DNA of 64,000 nucleotides from JALZAI01 sp038207565 (GTDB lineage Bacteria > Actinomycetota > Actinomycetes > Mycobacteriales > Jatrophihabitantaceae): contig JBBQZQ010000013.1 of assembly GCA_038207565.1 (NCBI GenBank), positions 1 through 64,000 of the forward strand, written 5' to 3'. Below are positions 35,512 to 43,482 of the stretch, piece by piece. The notes beneath the pieces were generated by a model. It had not been told where the DNA came from and ran no database searches. It saw nothing but the letters and a program-made list of their open reading frames with translations. The position numbers and the translations under genes are program-made. The first letter of the stretch is position 1. Each line of letters starts with the position of its first letter.

Positions 35512-36702
35512 ATGAGCTTCGAGCTGTCGTCCGAGCACGAATCCTTCCGCAAGGTGGTGCGTGACTTCGCCGAGCACGAGATCGGCCCGCACGTCGCGCA
35601 GTGGGACCGTGCGAAGCATTTCCCGGTGGATGTCGTGCATGCGATGGGCGAACTCGGCCTGTTCGGGCTCGCGGTCGGCGAGGAGTACGGCGGCAGCGGC
35701 GGCGACTTCACCTCGCTGTGCGTCGCGATCGAAGAACTTGGCCGAGTCGACCAGTCCATCGGCATCACCCTCGAAGCAGGCGTCGGGCTCGGCATCAACC
35801 CGATCCTCACGTTCGGCACACCGGAGCAGAAGCAGCAGTGGCTGCCCGACCTCGTCGCCGGGCGCACGCTCGCAGCGTTCGGGCTGACCGAGCCGGAAGC
35901 AGGTTCCGACGCGGGCGCCGCGAAGACCAGGGCCGTCCTTGCCGATGGCGAGTGGACGCTCAACGGCGCCAAGGCGTTCATCACCAACAGCGGCACCGAC
36001 ATCACCTCCGTGGTGACCGTGACCGTGACCGCCCGGACCGGCGCCGTGTCCAATGGTTCTTCGCGCGAAGGCTCAGCCCAAGACATTTCCACGATCTTGG
36101 TGCCGGCCGGCACGCCCGGCTTCATCGTGCAACCCGCCTACGAGAAGCTCGGCTGGCACATCTCCGACACGCACGGGTTGACCTTCGACGACTGCCGGGT
36201 GCCCGAGGCGAACCTGCTCGGCGAACGTGGCCGCGGCTTCCAGCAGTTTCTCGCCGTGCTCGACGACGGGCGGATCGCGATCTCGGCGCTCGCGGTCGGG
36301 CTGGCTCAGGGTTGCCTCGATCTCTCGGTCCGCTATGCCAAGCAGCGGCACACGTTCGGCGCGCCGATCGGCTCGCGGCAGGCTGTGGCCTTCTCGCTCA
36401 GCGACCTGGCGGTGTCGGTCGAGGCCGCGCGGCTGCTGACCTACAAGGCAGCGGCGCTCAAGGACGCCGGACGTCCGGCCAAGGACATCAAGCAGGCCGC
36501 GGCGATCGCCAAGCTCTACTCCACCGAGGCGGCGGTGACGGCCACTCGCACGGCGACGCAGGTCTTCGGCGGCAACGGTTTCATGGAGGAGTACCCGGTG
36601 GCGCGCTTCTACCGCGACGCCAAGATCCTCGAGATCGGCGAGGGGACGTCGGAGGTGCAGCGCATGCTCATCGCCCGCGGCCTCGGGCTGCCAGTCGCAT
36701 GA
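35512..36702 (+). CDS. Acyl-CoA dehydrogenase
   Basis: A 396-residue FAD enzyme introducing a trans-2 double bond into acyl-CoA. Substrate and FAD signatures are present: FGLTEPEAGSDAG, FITNSGT, RHTFGAPIGSRQAV, QVFGGNGFMEEYPV. The C-terminal EIGEGTSEV has Glu at the usual catalytic-base position, so it resembles short/medium-chain types rather than isovaleryl-CoA dehydrogenase. It starts with ATG at 35512 behind GAGGGAGA. It is probably in one operon with the downstream carboxyltransferase and epsilon gene and controlled by the divergent MerR protein. Confidence 0.92.
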   Translation: MSFELSSEHESFRKVVRDFAEHEIGPHVAQWDRAKHFPVDVVHAMGELGLFGLAVGEEYGGSGGDFTSLCVAIEELGRVDQSIGITLEAGVGLGINPILTFGTPEQKQQWLPDLVAGRTLAAFGLTEPEAGSDAGAAKTRAVLADGEWTLNGAKAFITNSGTDITSVVTVTVTARTGAVSNGSSREGSAQDISTILVPAGTPGFIVQPAYEKLGWHISDTHGLTFDDCRVPEANLLGERGRGFQQFLAVLDDGRIAISALAVGLAQGCLDLSVRYAKQRHTFGAPIGSRQAVAFSLSDLAVSVEAARLLTYKAAALKDAGRPAKDIKQAAAIAKLYSTEAAVTATRTATQVFGGNGFMEEYPVARFYRDAKILEIGEGTSEVQRMLIARGLGLPVA

Positions 36703-36728
36703 GGGCCGCGACCTCGCCTGCCGACCAC

Positions 36729-36785
36729 GTTTTCCCCGCTGGTGGCCGGTTGCCTGCAGCCGAAGCGAGCAGCGGCGAGGAAAAC
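36729..36785 (+). terminator. Imperfect hairpin between dehydrogenase and carboxyltransferase
   Basis: GTTTTCCCCGCTG (36729-36741) can pair imperfectly with CAGCGGCGAGGAAAAC (36770-36785). It ends 17 bases before the next start codon, so it may modulate readthrough or translation rather than end the transcript. Confidence 0.35.
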
Positions 36786-36802
36786 ATCGACGGGACCCGC
36801 GC

Positions 36803-38326
36803 ATGAGCGGGGAAAAGGACTTCCGGGCAGCGCGTGAGGCAACTCTCGCGCCGCCGGAACGCGCGGCCGCGAAGCTGGCGTCGCAGCACAAGCTTTACGT
36901 GCGCGAGCGCATCGCGCTGCTCATGGACGGGGGCAGTTTCGTCGAGGACGGCCAGCTCGCCAACGCCCTCGGTGTCGGTCTGCCCGCCGATGGGGTGGTC
37001 ACCGGTCAGGGCCTCGTCGACGGCCGCCCCGCGCTCGTGGTGGCCAACGACCCCACCGTGAAGGCGGGTTCGTGGGGCGCACGCACGGTAGAGAAGATCA
37101 TCCGCGTCACCGAGCGCGCGCTCACCGAGGAGCTGCCGATCTTCTGGCTGATCGACTCCGCGGGCGGGCGGATCACCGACCAGGTCGCACTCTTCCCGGG
37201 ACGCCGCGGTGCCGGTCGGATCTTCCACAACCAGGTGGGGCTGTCGGGCAAGGTGCCCCAGGTCTGCTGCCTGTTCGGCCCGTCCGCCGCGGGTGGCGCC
37301 TACATCCCGGCCTTCTGTGACTTCGTCGTGATGGTCGAGGGCAATGCGTCGATGTATCTCGGCTCGCCGCGCATGGCCGAGATGGTCGTCGGCGAGAAGG
37401 TGTCGCTGGAGGAGATGGGCGGCGCGCGCATGCACGCCACCGTGAGCGGCTGCGGCGACAACCTCGCTGTCGACGATGAGGACGCGATCGAGCAGGCGCG
37501 GCTGTTCTTCTCCTACCTCCCCACCTGCTGGCGCGAGCAGCCGCCGGATGCGGCGGCCGAGGCGCCCGCTCTCGAGCTGGCCCACGACGTCGTGCCGGTC
37601 GACGAGTCCGTCCCGTTCGACGTCCACGAGATCATCGACGGACTGGTCGACGCCGACTCCTTCTTCGAGGTCAAGCCGTTGTTCGCGGGGGAGGTCGTCG
37701 TCGGTTTCGGGCGCATGGACGGACGCCCCGTCGGCATCGTCGCCAACAACTCGATGGTGCGCGGTGGCGTGCTGTTCGTGGACTCCGCCGACAAGAGCGC
37801 GCATTTCATCTGGATGTGCGATGCGTTCAACGTCCCCCTGCTCTACCTCGCGGACGTCCCCGGGTTCATGATCGGGTCCGAGGTCGAGCGGCAGGGCATC
37901 ATCCGGCACGGCGCGAAGATGATCACCGCTGTCTCCGAGGCGACGGTGCCGCAGTTGTCGGTCATCCTACGAAAGGCCTACGGTGCCGGGCTTTACGCGA
38001 TGGACGGCCCGGGTTTCATGCCGGACGCGTGCATCGCGCTGCCCACGGCGAAGATCGCGATCATGGGTCCGCACGCTGCCGTGAACGCGGTGTACGCGAA
38101 CAAGATCGCCGATATCGGCGACGCCGACCAGCGCGAGGCGTACGTGTCCGAAAAGCGGGCCGAGTACGAACAGGACGTGGATCTGCTTCGCCTGGCCGCC
38201 GACCTCGTTCTCGACGCCGTGATCGAACCGGGAGAACTACGCGCCGAGTTGGCCCGCCGATTTGCCGCCCTGGTGGGCAAGGACCGCCGCATCGTCGACA
38301 AGCGACATGGCGTCCCGCCGGTATGA
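36803..38326 (+). CDS. Acyl-CoA carboxylase beta subunit (carboxyltransferase)
   Basis: A 507-residue biotin-dependent carboxyltransferase. The N-half has SAGGRITDQ and GPSAAGGAYIPAFCD (first oxyanion hole), and the C-half has DVPGFMIG and RKAYGAGLYAM (second). It belongs to a group distinct from AccD5, with VANDPTVKAGSWGARTVEKI. The ATG at 36803 is followed by an operon: it overlaps a short epsilon gene. The acyl-CoA substrate is unknown. The neighbouring dehydrogenase suggests a catabolic acyl-CoA pathway. A biotinylated partner would be the alpha subunit at 33113. Confidence 0.9.
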   Translation: MSGEKDFRAAREATLAPPERAAAKLASQHKLYVRERIALLMDGGSFVEDGQLANALGVGLPADGVVTGQGLVDGRPALVVANDPTVKAGSWGARTVEKIIRVTERALTEELPIFWLIDSAGGRITDQVALFPGRRGAGRIFHNQVGLSGKVPQVCCLFGPSAAGGAYIPAFCDFVVMVEGNASMYLGSPRMAEMVVGEKVSLEEMGGARMHATVSGCGDNLAVDDEDAIEQARLFFSYLPTCWREQPPDAAAEAPALELAHDVVPVDESVPFDVHEIIDGLVDADSFFEVKPLFAGEVVVGFGRMDGRPVGIVANNSMVRGGVLFVDSADKSAHFIWMCDAFNVPLLYLADVPGFMIGSEVERQGIIRHGAKMITAVSEATVPQLSVILRKAYGAGLYAMDGPGFMPDACIALPTAKIAIMGPHAAVNAVYANKIADIGDADQREAYVSEKRAEYEQDVDLLRLAADLVLDAVIEPGELRAELARRFAALVGKDRRIVDKRHGVPPV

Positions 38327-38490
38327 CGGTCGAGGTGCGCGGGAGCGCGAACGCCGAAGAGCTCGCCGCAGTCGTGGCGGTGCTCTCGCGGCCCGCCGAT
38401 CCGCTGCCCAGCGGGTACGAGCGCTGGCGAGCCGGACGAATCGCTGCGCTGCGCACGTCCACGACGACCGTTCGGTGCACGTCGCGCTAG
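38323..38490 (+). CDS. Acyl-CoA carboxylase epsilon subunit (short)
   Basis: A 55-residue protein overlapping the carboxyltransferase stop by four bases (ATGA). It shows the epsilon pattern: GSANAEELAAVVAVLSR, then GYERWRAGRIAALR. Epsilon subunits bridge alpha and beta subunits in actinobacterial carboxylases. Coupled translation after a beta gene supports the call. It is the second epsilon gene in this window. Confidence 0.78.
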   Translation: MTVEVRGSANAEELAAVVAVLSRPADPLPSGYERWRAGRIAALRTSTTTVRCTSR

Positions 38491-38506
38491 GTTGCCCCCC
38501 TGCCGC

Positions 38507-38559
38507 GTGATCAACAGCGGCCAACCGTCGGTATTCGACGGGTCGGCGCTGTTGATCAC
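38507..38559. terminator. Hairpin between epsilon gene and maf
   Basis: GTGATCAACAGCG (38507-38519) pairs perfectly with CGCTGTTGATCAC (38547-38559), and an inner stem CCGTCG/CGACGG (38525-38530 with 38536-38541) is nested in the loop. The position between convergent genes suits a bidirectional terminator. Confidence 0.75.
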
Positions 38560-38569
38560 CGATCGGTGG

Positions 38570-39196
38570 TCAACGGGTCGGATATCCGAGATCGGTGAGG
38601 CGGTAGCCTAGATCGGCCAGCAGGCGCCGCACGAGCGGCAGCGACAGGCCGACCACGTTGTGCGGGTCGCCCTCGATCCCGTCCACGAACCAGCCGCCGA
38701 GCCCGTCGATCGTGAACGCGCCCGCGACCTGCGTGGGCTCACCGCTCGCGCAGTACGCCTCGATCTCGGCATCGCTCACGTCGGAGAACCGGACCGTCGT
38801 CTCGGCGACGGCCTGCCTCGTTTGTCCCGATGCCACGTCGATCAGGCAGTGCCCGGTCGTGAGCACACCCTGACGCCCGCGCATCCGCCGCCAGCGTCGC
38901 GTAGCCTCGTCGACCGAGCCGGGTTTGCCGAAGGCGACTCCGTCAAGGTCGAGCATCGAGTCGCAACCGAGCACGAGTCCGTCGGAGACCTCGGCAGCGA
39001 CGGTGTTCGCCTTAACCGCCGCCAGCGTGCTCACCAGGGCCGACGTCGTGGTGGCGCGGATCGAACTCTCGTCGAATCCGCTGACGATGACCTCGGGATG
39101 CACCCCGGCTGCGCGCAATGTCGCCAACCGCGCCGGAGACGCGGAGGCAAGTACGAAGCGCAACCTGCTACAGCCCGATCGACTTGGAGATGACAC
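38570..39196 (-). CDS. maf: Maf/HAM1-like nucleotide pyrophosphatase
   Basis: A house-cleaning pyrophosphatase for modified or canonical nucleotides, sometimes linked to septum control. It shows LASASPARLATLRAAG at the N-terminus and the central GCDSMLDLDG plus GKPGSVDEA. The length is near the usual 200. The GTG at 39196 overlaps the dehydrogenase gene; a TTG at 39163 (LRFVLAS) is an alternative and gives a more typical start. It sits beside the carboxylase genes as in mycobacteria (Rv3282). Confidence 0.88.
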   Translation of the reverse strand: MSSPSRSGCSRLRFVLASASPARLATLRAAGVHPEVIVSGFDESSIRATTTSALVSTLAAVKANTVAAEVSDGLVLGCDSMLDLDGVAFGKPGSVDEATRRWRRMRGRQGVLTTGHCLIDVASGQTRQAVAETTVRFSDVSDAEIEAYCASGEPTQVAGAFTIDGLGGWFVDGIEGDPHNVVGLSLPLVRRLLADLGYRLTDLGYPTR

Positions 39197-40322
39197 TCTT
39201 CATGATTTCCGTCGAACCGCCGTAGATACGGGTGACCCGGGCATCGGCAAACCGGCGGGCGACCGCGTACTCCGTCATGTACCCATAACCGCCGTGCAGC
39301 TGCAGGCACCTGTCGATGACGCGGCCCTGCAGTTCGGTGCACCACCACTTGGCTTTCGCGGCGTCGGCGGCGTCCAGCTCGCCGGCATTGAGCCGGTCCA
39401 CGCATAGGTCGACGAAGGCCTGCGCCACGTCGATCTCGGTGGCGATCTCGGCGAGCACGAACTTAGTGTTCTGGAACGAGCCGATGCTCTTGCCGAACGC
39501 CTTGCGCTCCTGAACGTAATGCAACGTCTCGTCATACGCCCCGCGCGCTTCGGCGACGCCGTTCACTGCGATGGACGTGCGCTCCTGCGGCAACTTCTGG
39601 GTCAGCTGAGCGAAACCGCCGCCCTCCTCGCCGAGCAGGTTCTCGGTCGGGACGCGGACCTCGCTGAAGGAGAGCTCGGCGGTGTCCTGGGAGTGCATCC
39701 CGAGTTTGTCGAGGTTGCGGCCGCGCTCGAAGCCGTCCATCCCCCGCTCGAGGATCAGCAGCGACATCCCGTGGCGCCGGTTCTCTGCGCCGTCCCCGGT
39801 CTTCACCGCAGTGATCACGAGGTCGGCATTGATGCCGTTGGTGATGAAAGTCTTGCTGCCGTTGACGATGTAGTGACCGCCGTCGCGCTTGGCGGTGGTG
39901 CGGATCCCGGCGAGATCGGAACCCGCCCCGGGTTCGGTCATGGCGACGGCCGTGATGAGCTCGCCGGACGAGATGCCCGGCAGCCAGCGCTTGCGCTGCT
40001 CGTCGTCGCAGAAACTCAGGAAGTAGGGCAGGCAGGTGTCGTTGTGCAGGCTGATCCCGAGCCCCGACCCGGTAATTGCGGCCGACGCGATCTGCTCGTT
40101 GAGGATCTGGTTGAAGCGGAAGTCGGTGACACCGCCGCCTCCGAGTTCCTCGGGTACAGCCATGCCCAGAAAGCCGCTCTTGCCGGCCTCGGTGAAGACG
40201 TCACGCGGCGTGATGCCGGCCCGCTCCCACTCCATGTAATGGGGCACGATCTCCTTATCGACGAAGGCCCGGAAGGCCTCGCCGAAGGCGATGTGGTCGG
40301 CGTCGTAGTGCTTGCGGTCCAT
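39168..40322 (-). CDS. Long-chain-type acyl-CoA dehydrogenase
   Basis: A 384-residue FAD acyl-CoA dehydrogenase. It follows the mammalian long-chain (LCAD) pattern closely: AMTEPGAGSDLAG, LPQERTSIAVN, QERKAFGKSIGSFQNTKF, LHGGYGYMTEY, and RIYGGSTEIMK. In the last motif Gly takes the place of the usual catalytic Glu, and in LCAD-like enzymes the base is the Glu of PQER. It starts with ATG at 40322 and overlaps maf. It is divergent from the MTA phosphorylase gene. Confidence 0.9.
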   Translation of the reverse strand: MDRKHYDADHIAFGEAFRAFVDKEIVPHYMEWERAGITPRDVFTEAGKSGFLGMAVPEELGGGGVTDFRFNQILNEQIASAAITGSGLGISLHNDTCLPYFLSFCDDEQRKRWLPGISSGELITAVAMTEPGAGSDLAGIRTTAKRDGGHYIVNGSKTFITNGINADLVITAVKTGDGAENRRHGMSLLILERGMDGFERGRNLDKLGMHSQDTAELSFSEVRVPTENLLGEEGGGFAQLTQKLPQERTSIAVNGVAEARGAYDETLHYVQERKAFGKSIGSFQNTKFVLAEIATEIDVAQAFVDLCVDRLNAGELDAADAAKAKWWCTELQGRVIDRCLQLHGGYGYMTEYAVARRFADARVTRIYGGSTEIMKSVISKSIGL

Positions 40323-40378
40323 AGTGTGTTTCTACCAGCGCTGCCCGGCGCGGTGCAGGGCCCGGATAGCTTTGCGAC

Positions 40379-41176
40379 ATGACGACGCAGCCGGTGGGGG
40401 TCATCGGCGGTTCCGGTTTCTACTCGCTGCTCGACGAACCCTCCGAGCATCTCGAACCGACGCCCCACGGCGTGCCGAGTGGGCCGGTGACGCTCGGCAT
40501 GCTGTCCGGCCGTCCGGTCGCGTTCGTACCGCGCCACGGCCCTGGGCACCGTTTCGCCCCGCACGTGGTGCCCTACCGCGCCAATCTGTGGGCGTTGCGC
40601 TCGCTCGGTGTCCGGCAGGTGGTGTCGTTGTCCGCGGTCGGCTCTTTGCGGGTCGACCGCCCGACCGGGACGCTCGTGGTTCCCGACCAGATCGCGGACC
40701 GCACACACGGCCGGGAGCACACGTTCTTCGACACGGGCGACGGTGTCGGTCACGTCTCCTTCGCCGACCCGTACTGCCCTCGCGGCCGCGCCGCGGCCAT
40801 GTCGTCCGCGCAGCAGCACGTCGTCGACGGCGGGACGCTCGTCGTGGTCAACGGGCCGCGGTTCTCCTCCCGCGCCGAGTCGCTCGAGTTCCAAGCGCAC
40901 GGCTGGTCGATCATCGGCATGACCGCCATGCCCGAAGCGGGTCTGGCTCGTGAACTCGGTCTGTGTTACACCACATTGGCGCTCGTCACCGACCTCGACG
41001 CGGGGGTCGAGGCGGGTTCGGGGGTGACGCACACCGAGGTGCTGGCGGCGTTCGCGAACAACCTGCCCCGGTTGCGGCAGCTGCTGGTCTCGACGCTCTC
41101 GGCACTTCCTGCCGAACAGGGCGACTGCGCGTGCGGTGATCGATCGGGGTTGCCCGAGTCCTTCGAACTGCCCTGA
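40379..41176 (+). CDS. mtnP: S-methyl-5'-thioadenosine / purine nucleoside phosphorylase
   Basis: A 265-residue phosphorylase cleaving a purine nucleoside with phosphate. It shows GVIGGSGFYSL at the N-terminus, RHGPGHRFAPH, SAVGSL, GPRFSSRAES, and GMTAMPEAGLARELG. This matches the trimeric MTAP/PNP group. Exact preference (MTA or inosine/guanosine) cannot be fixed from sequence alone. It is divergent from the LCAD-type gene and convergent with the kinase gene. Confidence 0.85.
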   Translation: MTTQPVGVIGGSGFYSLLDEPSEHLEPTPHGVPSGPVTLGMLSGRPVAFVPRHGPGHRFAPHVVPYRANLWALRSLGVRQVVSLSAVGSLRVDRPTGTLVVPDQIADRTHGREHTFFDTGDGVGHVSFADPYCPRGRAAAMSSAQQHVVDGGTLVVVNGPRFSSRAESLEFQAHGWSIIGMTAMPEAGLARELGLCYTTLALVTDLDAGVEAGSGVTHTEVLAAFANNLPRLRQLLVSTLSALPAEQGDCACGDRSGLPESFELP

Positions 41177-41193
41177 CGCGCAGTGCGATCCGG

Positions 41194-42318
41194 CTAGGAC
41201 GCGACGGGCAGCAGGACCCGGAATCGGCAGCCGCCGTCGATGTTCTCGACGTCGACGGTCCCCGCGTGGGCTTCCACGATTCCGCGCGTGATCGCCAGGC
41301 CGAGACCGCCGGACGCGCGGTGGTCGGCGCGGGGGGTGCGGGCCGGCTCGCCGCGGAAACCGACCTCGAACAGGCGGGGCAGATCGTCCTCGGGGATGCC
41401 CCCGCAGCCGTCCCGCACGACCACCTCGGCCTGCGCCGGCGATGCGGCGACGACGTCCACCGTCACGATGCTGCCTTCAGGGGTGTGCCGGATCGCATTG
41501 GCGATCAGATTGGTCAAGGCGCGGTTCAATTCAGGGCCGTTGCCCGAGACCGCGGCGCCGCCACCGGACGATCCGCGCAACTCGACCCGGCTCGCGGCCG
41601 CAAGCGGCGTCATCGCAGCGATGCAGTCGGATACCAGATCGTCCAACGACAGCATCTCGAGGTCCTTGGAGAATGCACCGGACTGGATGCGCGACAGATC
41701 GAACAGATCGTCCACCATGCCCGACAACCGTTCGACCGACGCCGCGATCTGCTTGTAGTACTGCTCTGGCGCGTCGACCACGCCGTCCTCGAGCGCTTCG
41801 GACATCGCGCGCAGACCGGCCAACGGCGTACGCAGGTCGTGGCTCACCCACGACACGAGATCGCGCCGCGCCGACTCCAGCGCCCGCTCGCGGTCGCGCG
41901 TGTCGGCCAGCGTCGTCGCCGTCACCTTCAGTTCGCGGCGCAGGCGTTCGAGCTCTGCGGTCAGCGGTCGTCCGTCGGTGGACGGGACCTGTCCGGAGGC
42001 GAGGTCGACGACCGCCCGGTGCAGCGACCGGTTGTCCTGGACGAGCCGGCGCGCGGCGGTCGCTGCCGCCGCCGTGGCAATCAGGCCGGCCGCAACCGTC
42101 AGAGTGACCGCCGTCGCCAGATCGGTCATTGGTAGCAGCATCGAGTGCATGGCCCCGAGCAGTGCCCCGAGGGATGCACACGTACCGGTCAGCACGATGG
42201 AGGCCAGCAGTCCGACGAGTGAGCGGCGGCGCAGCGGCCACAGCACCAACCAGACGCCGAGCCCGCCGACAGCCGACCACAGGACGGCGCCGAGCAGGCT
42301 CGCCAGGGTCAGGTGCAC
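41194..42318 (-). CDS. Sensor histidine kinase
   Basis: A 374-residue membrane kinase. Two N-terminal hydrophobic segments frame a short loop, then a linker, the H-box SHDLRTPLAGLRAMSE with the phospho-accepting His, and a catalytic domain with NLIANAIRHTP, DGCGGIPEDDLPRLFE and GGLGLAI. The GTG at 42318 is preferred over a longer start that would overlap the regulator gene by 43 bases. It is coupled to the response regulator. The signal is unknown. Confidence 0.9.
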   Translation of the reverse strand: MHLTLASLLGAVLWSAVGGLGVWLVLWPLRRRSLVGLLASIVLTGTCASLGALLGAMHSMLLPMTDLATAVTLTVAAGLIATAAAATAARRLVQDNRSLHRAVVDLASGQVPSTDGRPLTAELERLRRELKVTATTLADTRDRERALESARRDLVSWVSHDLRTPLAGLRAMSEALEDGVVDAPEQYYKQIAASVERLSGMVDDLFDLSRIQSGAFSKDLEMLSLDDLVSDCIAAMTPLAAASRVELRGSSGGGAAVSGNGPELNRALTNLIANAIRHTPEGSIVTVDVVAASPAQAEVVVRDGCGGIPEDDLPRLFEVGFRGEPARTPRADHRASGGLGLAITRGIVEAHAGTVDVENIDGGCRFRVLLPVAS

Positions 42319-42998
42319 GTCGGTACCGCCAACCGGTAGCCGATGCCCCATACCGTCTGGATCAACGTCGGCTCGGTGGGGTCGTTCTCCACCTTCTCGC
42401 GCAGCCTGCGTACGTGCACGGTCACCGTCGACTGATCACCGAACGTCCACCCCCACACCTCGCGCATCAGCTGTTCACGCTTGAACGCGACGCCGGGATG
42501 CTCCATCAGGAACGCCAGCAGTTCCAGCTCGCGAACTGTCAGCGCCAGCTCGTTCTCGCCGCGAAAGGCGCGACGCCCGACGCGGTCGACGCGGATGTTC
42601 CCGGCAACCAGCTCGGCGGCAGCGGGTGGTGCCGCCGTCGAGCGGCGCAACACCGAGTCGATCCGCAGCACGAGCTCGCGGGGCGAGAAGGGCTTGGTCA
42701 CGTAGTCGTCGGCGCCGACTTCGAGCCCGGCGATGCGGTCCTCGGCCTCGCCGAGCGCGGTCAGCATGATGATCGGCAGGTTGGGCAGGGACGCGCGGAC
42801 CCGGCGGCACACCTCGAGCCCGTCCAGCTCGGGGAGCATCAGGTCGAGCACCACGAGCGCGGGCGGGTCGGCCTCGATGGACGCGAGCGCGGCTCGTCCG
42901 TCGGCCAGGTGCTGGGTCTCGTACCCGGCTCGCTCGAGATATCCCACGACCACCTCCGCGACGGTGTCGTCGTCATCGACGACGAGCACGCGGGGCAT
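42309..42998 (-). CDS. OmpR-family response regulator
   Basis: A 229-residue regulator with receiver domain (VLVVDDDDTVAEVV, phospho-Asp in VVLDLMLPELDG, and KPFSPRELVLR) and an OmpR-type winged helix (LTVRELELLAFLMEHPG, VTVHVRRLREKVE, VWGIGYRL). It is the first gene of the pair and overlaps the kinase start. The targets are unknown. Confidence 0.93.
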   Translation of the reverse strand: MPRVLVVDDDDTVAEVVVGYLERAGYETQHLADGRAALASIEADPPALVVLDLMLPELDGLEVCRRVRASLPNLPIIMLTALGEAEDRIAGLEVGADDYVTKPFSPRELVLRIDSVLRRSTAAPPAAAELVAGNIRVDRVGRRAFRGENELALTVRELELLAFLMEHPGVAFKREQLMREVWGWTFGDQSTVTVHVRRLREKVENDPTEPTLIQTVWGIGYRLAVPTCT

Positions 42999-43107
42999 TT
43001 GTCGATGATAGGCACATGGCCGAGGAGCAGGCTCTAGGTCCGGGCAGGATTCACTGCTTCGTAAGGTCGCCGTGGCGGCACGAGTGGCATCCGCGCCCAG
43101 CGAGCTA

Positions 43108-43308
43108 CTACCGCAGCGACGAGCGCCAAGCGCCCGGGCCCACCAGCCACGGTCCGCGATGCGCGTCGAAGGGATCGTTCCAGCGGCCTCTGTTGCGACG
43201 CTCCGGCCCCGAGCGTGCGCCGGCCGCCGCAGTGACGACGGCCGTCACCACCGCAAGCTCCTCCGGCGTCGGGTCGCCGCTCACGACGCGCAGCACAGGT
43301 CTTCTCAC
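43108..43308 (-). CDS. accE5: Acyl-CoA carboxylase epsilon subunit (AccE5-like)
   Basis: A 66-residue protein with the AccE pattern: RPVLRVVSGDPTPEELAVVTAVVTAAA, and a C-terminal LVGPGAWRSSLR. It follows accD5 on the same strand, as in mycobacteria. The GTG at 43308 gives the conserved start VRRPVLRV; a longer frame would translate part of the upstream repeat (SERSE). Nearly 170 bases of repeat separate it from accD5. Confidence 0.85.
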   Translation of the reverse strand: MRRPVLRVVSGDPTPEELAVVTAVVTAAAGARSGPERRNRGRWNDPFDAHRGPWLVGPGAWRSSLR

Positions 43309-43482
43309 AGCCTGTTCTGCTTCGCTGCGCTCGCTCACAGCCGATCTCGCTTCGCTCGATCGACTGGCACAGCCTGTTCTGCTCCGGCTCGCTCGCTGCG
43401 CTCGCTCACAGCCGATCTCGCTTCGCTCGATCGACTGGCACAGCCTGTTCCGCTCCGGCTCGCTCGCTGCGCTCGCTCACAG
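43308..43482 (-). repeat. Tandem 71-bp repeat between accD5 and accE
   Basis: Nearly three copies read from accD5 towards accE: a partial copy (43441-43482), a full 71-base copy (43370-43440) and a 62-base copy (43308-43369). Each carries GTGAGCGAGCGCAGCGAGC and TCGAGCGAAGCGAG. The accD5 stop codon (43477-43479) is inside the first copy, and the accE start abuts the last. The unit is the same length as that at 26953-27070 and related to it in sequence. Confidence 0.9.

Noticed and set aside
35512..36702. Isovaleryl-CoA dehydrogenase (liuA)
   Set aside because: The catalytic region reads EIGEGTSEV with Glu in the short/medium-chain position, whereas isovaleryl enzymes have Ala there.
43308..43482. 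CRISPR array
   Set aside because: Copies are direct tandem units with no unique spacers and no cas genes nearby.
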